A stretch of 64,000 nt of DNA from contig CALUHQ010000026.1 of NCBI GenBank assembly GCA_944320485.1, positions 1-64,000 of the forward strand. The letters run 5' to 3'. A model generated the notes under the pieces. The model ran no database searches and was not told the DNA's origin. It was given only the letters and a program-made list of their open reading frames with translations. Below are positions 60,801-64,000 of the stretch, one piece after another. A program made the position numbers and the translations under genes. The stretch is from Candidatus Methanomethylophilaceae archaeon. Lineage in GTDB: Archaea; Thermoplasmatota; Thermoplasmata; Methanomassiliicoccales; Methanomethylophilaceae. The number at the start of each line of letters is the position of its first letter. Positions within the stretch are counted from its first letter, which is position 1.

Positions 60801-62770
60801 GCGGCACATCCAGGGACCAGGCTGTGAAGACACTCGACAAGGCCAAGGAGTTGGCGGGGGACATGCCCGTCGTCGTCTGCGGCACCATCGAAGTGGGCAA
60901 CAGCAAGGACGTCGTCATCGAGGACGTCACGCTCCAGCGCGCCGACGGATTTACCGGATACCTCATCCAGGTGTACGTCGGAGGCGAGGTCACAATCAGG
61001 AACGCAACCATAGACGGAATGAACCGGGAAGCCGAGAACTCCCTGGTACATGCCGGACAGGGAACAGTCAACATCGAGGACGGAGCCGTCCTCAGGAACA
61101 ACGGCTACTCCGCGGTGACGATCACGAACGGCGGAGGAGAGCTGTTCATGACCGGAGGGGAAATCTACGGGAACAACGCGACCCGCGACGGAGGTGCCAT
61201 ATATGTGCGCCACGCCGAGGCAACCATCACCGGAGGATCCATCCACGACAACACCGCCGCCATGAGCGGAGGCGCAATCGCCGGAATCAATGCCAAGATC
61301 CATATCGGAGATGTCGAGATTTACGGGAACCGCGCCAGCGGAACCCACTCATCCAGTGCGTACTATGGACAGGACTCCTACATCGGAGGAGGCGGAGCCA
61401 TCTACATCGAGGCCTCCAGCCAGTCTACCGATCCGGTCCTCGACATCGAGGGAGCAAACATCCATGACAACACCTCTTCCGGATTCGGAGGTGCGGTCTG
61501 CATCTACGACAGCAACGACTACGAGTCCTTCGCCGGCATTACCATCGGAACCTGTCACATCGCCGGTAATACAGCCGCCAGAGGTGCTGCCATCTACGCC
61601 GGATTCGACGACTCCTCGGACGAGAGGGCCGTCATCGCCATGGGCGGAAGTCCGGAGGTCTCCGGAGACGTGTACATCGACGACTGCAGTGGAGATGATG
61701 GAATCACCATCTCCGTGGCAGAGGGATTCCAGCCCGCTGCCCCCGTCCTCATCTCATTCTCCGAGGTCCCTGGATACGCCATCATAACCGGGGCCCCCGA
61801 GGCATCGGACTTCTCCGCTGGAGAGGGGTACGCCCTCGTCCCGACCGATGGCGGCCTCTGGGTCGGAACCGTCGGAGAGGACGGGTCCGTGACCATAAAG
61901 GAGACGGTCGCCGATGAGAGCGGGAACGTGACCACCACGACCGTCATGGACTCCCAGGGCAACATGACACAAATCACCACAGAGAAGGACGACATGTCCG
62001 TCACCACGGACTTCTCCTCCGGATCCGCCGTCACCAAGGTTTCCGGAGAGGATGTGGACGAGGGGATCTCCATCGCCGTCGATCAGATGTCCTCCTTCGA
62101 TGGGGAGAAGACCGTAGTCGTCACAGGAGAGGCTACTTTGTCCAAGGATTCCATCAAGGCCCTCGCCGACGCAGGAGCTTCTCTCGAGTTCGTGAGCGGA
62201 GGATACTCCGTGGAGATCGGCCCGGAGACCTTCTCGACCGTCACCGAAGAGATGGTGTTCACAGTCAGCGAGTCCCCCGAGCTTACCGAGCAGCAGATCT
62301 CCGCCATCGGTGGCGCCCACTGCTTCGACATCACCCTGGGAACCGCGTTCGTAGGAACCGTCTCCGTCGAGGTGCCCTACACCCTGCCCTCCGGAATGGA
62401 TCCCGCATCCGTCACGGTCTCCTACGTCGCTGAGAACGGAGGTGTCGAGGAGATCCCGGGAGCCGAATACTCCGACGGAAAGGTGTCTTTCGAGACCACC
62501 CACTTCTCCGTGTACATGATTGAGGCGGAGCCGGTTCAGACCCCGGTCGATCCCGATGACCCCTCGATCCCCGGCTCCCCCGACAACCCGGACATACCGG
62601 TCATCCCCGGAGGAGGAGACGAGGAGGGAGTCGTGGTCCCGCCGACCGTCGTCATCGAAGACGGCGGAGACGACGGTCTCAGCACCACCGAGACCGCCAT
62701 CGTCATCGTGCTGGGAGTCCTGACGGCCATCGCGGCAGTCATGCTGATTGTGGCGTCCAGAAGAAGCTGA
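57899..62770 (+). CDS. Giant adhesin-like surface protein with beta-helix modules
   Basis: About 1623 residues. It has an N-terminal signal peptide (MAVFCMVAVVLSVCAVTVAS), four modules opening with a YLD-x-GSDDNDG-like line (near residues 36, 247, 585 and 956), right-handed beta-helix repeats (GGEIYGNN, GGAIYV, GGSIHDN), and a ZU5-like/Ig-like C-terminal region. A Pro/Asp stalk (PVDPDDPSIPGSPDNPDIP) and a membrane span with SRRS tail follow. The last two beta-helix modules are a 371-residue tandem duplication. This is the architecture of methanogen adhesin-like proteins that bind host or microbial glycans. The start at 57899 is favoured by the leader; an ATG six codons later also works. Confidence 0.88.
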   Translation: MRDIQTMAVFCMVAVVLSVCAVTVASDGTDAASGNTVYIDQDGGCDGDEEYGDPVQNLEYAIDVAGKNGTIVIVNSPVLLPETEGDRETYKADSITFQRGEGLSGPLFVTNGGDGSSVVFKKCEIDNGGSSDPVFEMHSNSIELDDTSIVNSNGHAIVADGSSVVEVGGDVSIEGGVLIGDMPEALFLVNDDLDGETIDISVEEGANANALVEYDDGDYEEDDFSSEDVELLELDGNIVKKADADYVYLDGVNGDDGNTGYSEDQGVASLQKAVELSQGWLDIVVLSATYVNGDYTLRDATILRGESCTGNMLIVNDTLDLYNVTVDGLGILTDRESDVTTRPDGAYLLMAYGGTGTVNIHEGTVIKGNTDTAVYGMQSGTSVNVMGGTIEGGDSYAIYAYRGSSVTVSGGTVSSDGYAICAYGSSVEVTGGSIEGSYGIWAKSFDSSGFEFPAPVTVSGGSISGTATAIVSEGSDVTVGNAEISGSVGFEIGVSDSWEYEPELRLCEGVALTGSISLDYKTDTNGPVIVMDGFEPESPIVIEFSLIPKVPFAKNAALDMFATDYIIYETTQGLMVSEEEPAEQIYLDPVEGSDDNDGLTADTPVQTLERAKSLAYGMPIIVSGTISVGNDETLVVEDVTLQRAQGFDGRLILVGMYGEVTVRDATIDGMGIDTGYSLIHTQGGTINIGDGAIICNNGYTAVTVVNNGDFVMTGGEIYGNFSEDDGGAVYIRKANADISGGSIHDNQTEKSGGAIALNSGRLTVGAVEIYGNVANGTHFGFSDENTSMVGGGAAIYAESNKQTDATLAVNGAVIHHNEAKGPGGAICIVDCHRNKDIDVSLTDVEIRDNTALHGSALYIGTYDATYGYPSVSLAGSNSIEGDISIYLAAETDGPVLEVAEGYSNSERVKVIFTDALPSVMFVSYAGEPDVNDFMVDGHLVQATDGGLVIGAEFDAIYLDPAGGSDDNSGTSRDQAVKTLDKAKELAGDMPVVVCGTIEVGNSKDVVIEDVTLQRADGFTGYLIQVYVGGEVTIRNATIDGMNREAENSLVHAGQGTVNIEDGAVLRNNGYSAVTITNGGGELFMTGGEIYGNNATRDGGAIYVRHAEATITGGSIHDNTAAMSGGAIAGINAKIHIGDVEIYGNRASGTHSSSAYYGQDSYIGGGGAIYIEASSQSTDPVLDIEGANIHDNTSSGFGGAVCIYDSNDYESFAGITIGTCHIAGNTAARGAAIYAGFDDSSDERAVIAMGGSPEVSGDVYIDDCSGDDGITISVAEGFQPAAPVLISFSEVPGYAIITGAPEASDFSAGEGYALVPTDGGLWVGTVGEDGSVTIKETVADESGNVTTTTVMDSQGNMTQITTEKDDMSVTTDFSSGSAVTKVSGEDVDEGISIAVDQMSSFDGEKTVVVTGEATLSKDSIKALADAGASLEFVSGGYSVEIGPETFSTVTEEMVFTVSESPELTEQQISAIGGAHCFDITLGTAFVGTVSVEVPYTLPSGMDPASVTVSYVAENGGVEEIPGAEYSDGKVSFETTHFSVYMIEAEPVQTPVDPDDPSIPGSPDNPDIPVIPGGGDEEGVVVPPTVVIEDGGDDGLSTTETAIVIVLGVLTAIAAVMLIVASRRS
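59651..60763 (+). repeat. Beta-helix module, first copy of tandem duplication
   Basis: Opens with IYLDPVEGSDDNDG and encodes 371 residues including VEDVTLQRAQGFDG, MTGGEIYGN and SGGSIHDN. Each landmark recurs at the same offset in the next copy. Confidence 0.75.
60764..61876 (+). repeat. Beta-helix module, second copy of tandem duplication
   Basis: Opens with IYLDPAGGSDDNSG, with IEDVTLQRADGFTG, MTGGEIYGN and TGGSIHDN at offsets matching the first copy (period 1113 bases). Insertions are limited, and the GG-rich rungs align well by eye. Confidence 0.75.
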
Positions 62771-62887
62771 AACCTCTGAAAACCCTGCCGGGGGAAGGCC
62801 GCGATAGCCTCCCCGGCTCATACCTTACATCATCAGGAACTGTTCGGAGCCCGGTCCGTTCCGGATCGGTTCTGACCGAACGGCCTC

Positions 62888-63928
62888 TCAGTCCATCCTG
62901 TACCTCAGGATGGCCCCCATCCCACCGAGGGATGCCAGCTCCCTTCCGCCGTCGTGCTGCCCGGAGACCACGATCACATTCCCCTTCTGCGATTCGACGG
63001 CGCGGACCACGTTGTCCAGGTCCTGCTCCCTAACCTTGGAGTCCAGGACCAGCAGGGTCTCCACCGCCCCCGAAAGGGCCGCGTCCCTGACCTGCTGGGT
63101 GCCGTATGTCCCGAGGCCGTTCCTGGCTATCTCGGTCATGAGCCTCTCGACGGCTTCCATCTCCGCGCCCACGGAGGATTCCCTGAGGACCTCCGCGCCC
63201 ATGCCGGTCTTGATGAGCTCGTTGACCCCGGCCATGCCGCACTGCCCGGTGTGGTACACGTGCAGCTTGGAGAACAGGTCGGGGCGGGCCCTCTTCAGGT
63301 CGTCGGCCAGGGACTCCTTCTCGAACCCCGGGCCCAGGAGGACCACCGGCATGTTGGGCTCCACCAGGGGCACCATCTTCGAAAGTATCTCGTCGTGGTA
63401 CCCGTCGGCCTGCGGTTTCTCGGCGTACTGCTTGCCGGACCTGCCGGAGCGGACGGTCACGATCTCCTTGAGACCGAACTGCCTGAGGACGGCGACGGTG
63501 GCCTCGTCCTGGTCCAGGGACACGAACAGTATCCTGGGCTTCTTGGAGTCGTCTACAGCGCGCTTCAGGCGCTCCAACTGGGTCTCCCTCCAGTGCCTCT
63601 TCGTGATCAGCAGCGAGTCGCCGGTCTCCAGGATCAGGGTGTGGTGCTGCCCGATGTCCTGGGGCCCAGTCTCTATGGTTCCCAGGAGCTTCAGTCTGAG
63701 GTCGTCCTCGGAGAACTCCATCTTCTCAATGCGCACGCCGAGCGTCATCCTCTTCTTCTCCGCGCGTTCGGCCCTGAGCTTGTCCGCGGCCTTCTCCTCA
63801 CGGCGGGTGGTGGAGGCTGTGACCAGGTCCCCGACCTCTACCACGTTGTAGAGGTGCCAAATGTCCTCGTCCGTCTCTATCTGGACCCTGACTCCGTCGC
63901 CGGACGGGTCCTGTCCCAGTATGCGCAT
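62888..63928 (-). CDS. pelA: Pelota homologue (ribosome rescue factor Dom34)
   Basis: A 346-residue archaeal Pelota. The N-terminal Sm-like domain (ETDEDIWHLYNVVEVGDLVTASTTR), the eRF1-like central domain and the C-terminal L30e-like domain are all present. As expected for Pelota, there is no GGQ. With aEF1A and ABCE1 it splits stalled ribosomes. Start at ATG 63928 (MRILGQDPSGDG) fits the family. A TATA-like TTCTATAC lies about 25 bases upstream on the minus strand. Confidence 0.95.
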   Translation of the reverse strand: MRILGQDPSGDGVRVQIETDEDIWHLYNVVEVGDLVTASTTRREEKAADKLRAERAEKKRMTLGVRIEKMEFSEDDLRLKLLGTIETGPQDIGQHHTLILETGDSLLITKRHWRETQLERLKRAVDDSKKPRILFVSLDQDEATVAVLRQFGLKEIVTVRSGRSGKQYAEKPQADGYHDEILSKMVPLVEPNMPVVLLGPGFEKESLADDLKRARPDLFSKLHVYHTGQCGMAGVNELIKTGMGAEVLRESSVGAEMEAVERLMTEIARNGLGTYGTQQVRDAALSGAVETLLVLDSKVREQDLDNVVRAVESQKGNVIVVSGQHDGGRELASLGGMGAILRYRMD

Positions 63929-64000
63929 GGCCCGAGGTATGCCGGTTCCGTATAGAACGCTTCTGCCGGTCCCGCATCGGCACCGCATATCTTCGGAGAC

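Noticed and set aside
59651-61876. CRISPR-like repetitive DNA
   Set aside because: The repeats are in-frame protein modules of 1113 bases without short identical direct repeats and spacers.
1-64000. Insertion sequences, integrases, attachment sites, rRNA or tRNA genes
   Set aside because: None was recognised by motif on either strand. Short or degenerate copies cannot be excluded by eye.

Overview
The window comes from a GC-rich methanogenic archaeon of the phylum Thermoplasmatota, most likely the order Methanomassiliicoccales. The archaeal information-processing set is clear: SRP54, TrmY, an archaeal PheT, the KH/beta-CASP termination factor FttA (aCPSF1), proteasome beta subunit and Pelota, together with class I HMG-CoA reductase for isoprenoid lipids. 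Many genes have a TATA-like box about 25 bases before the start codon, which suggests leaderless transcripts. A methylcobamide:CoM-type methyltransferase, a CoA-pathway fusion enzyme, an Etf-linked flavoprotein and an adenosylcobalamin-dependent ribonucleotide reductase fit this group. Nearly every gene ends in TGA, a few in TAA, and only one in TAG. This fits, but does not prove, a lineage that reads TAG as pyrrolysine. The order-level assignment is inference; no rRNA gene is present.

Layout. 1-7046 (+) holds the end of a coiled-coil protein, then a chain of overlapping genes: SRP54, TrmY, a Zn-ribbon membrane protein, a PPAT/NTPase fusion, and a GlcD-like flavoprotein with EtfB and EtfA. 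7071-11667 (-) holds an MtaA/HemE-family protein, peroxiredoxin, PheT and HMG-CoA reductase. 11774-12940 (+) is a polytopic membrane protein. 13140-22264 (-) is a compact seven-gene cluster: two RimK-like ATP-grasp ligases, two GH3-family acyl-adenylating enzymes, an asymmetric heterodimeric ABC exporter and a STAS protein. It looks like a biosynthesis-and-export system for an amide-linked small molecule, and is the strongest candidate for an undescribed system. 22477-29387 holds small membrane proteins, a TPR protein, rubrerythrin, an anchored surface protein, FttA and PsmB.

29414-39941 holds a zinc alcohol dehydrogenase and a split tryptophan locus (trpBA on +, trpEGDCF on -), whose two promoters share two 10-base motifs, then class II ribonucleotide reductase. 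40106-47610 holds a small Tad/type IV pilus-like locus (TadA ATPase, TadC membrane protein, Cys-rich protein), a U32 protein and two pilin-like proteins. The single TAG codon separates TadC from an in-frame DUF2085 protein. 47206-56298 holds ApgM, a hydrolase, a YkgJ-type protein, a methyltransferase, two PaaK-like CoA ligases, an ACT protein, an EF-Tu-like protein without a recognisable P-loop, and a winged-helix protein. 56401-63928 holds a LeuA/NifV-family protein that has lost most metal ligands, a giant beta-helix surface protein behind a structured leader RNA, and Pelota.

No rRNA, tRNA, CRISPR array, transposase or attachment site was recognised. Long antisense reading frames are common because of the high GC and were treated as shadows.
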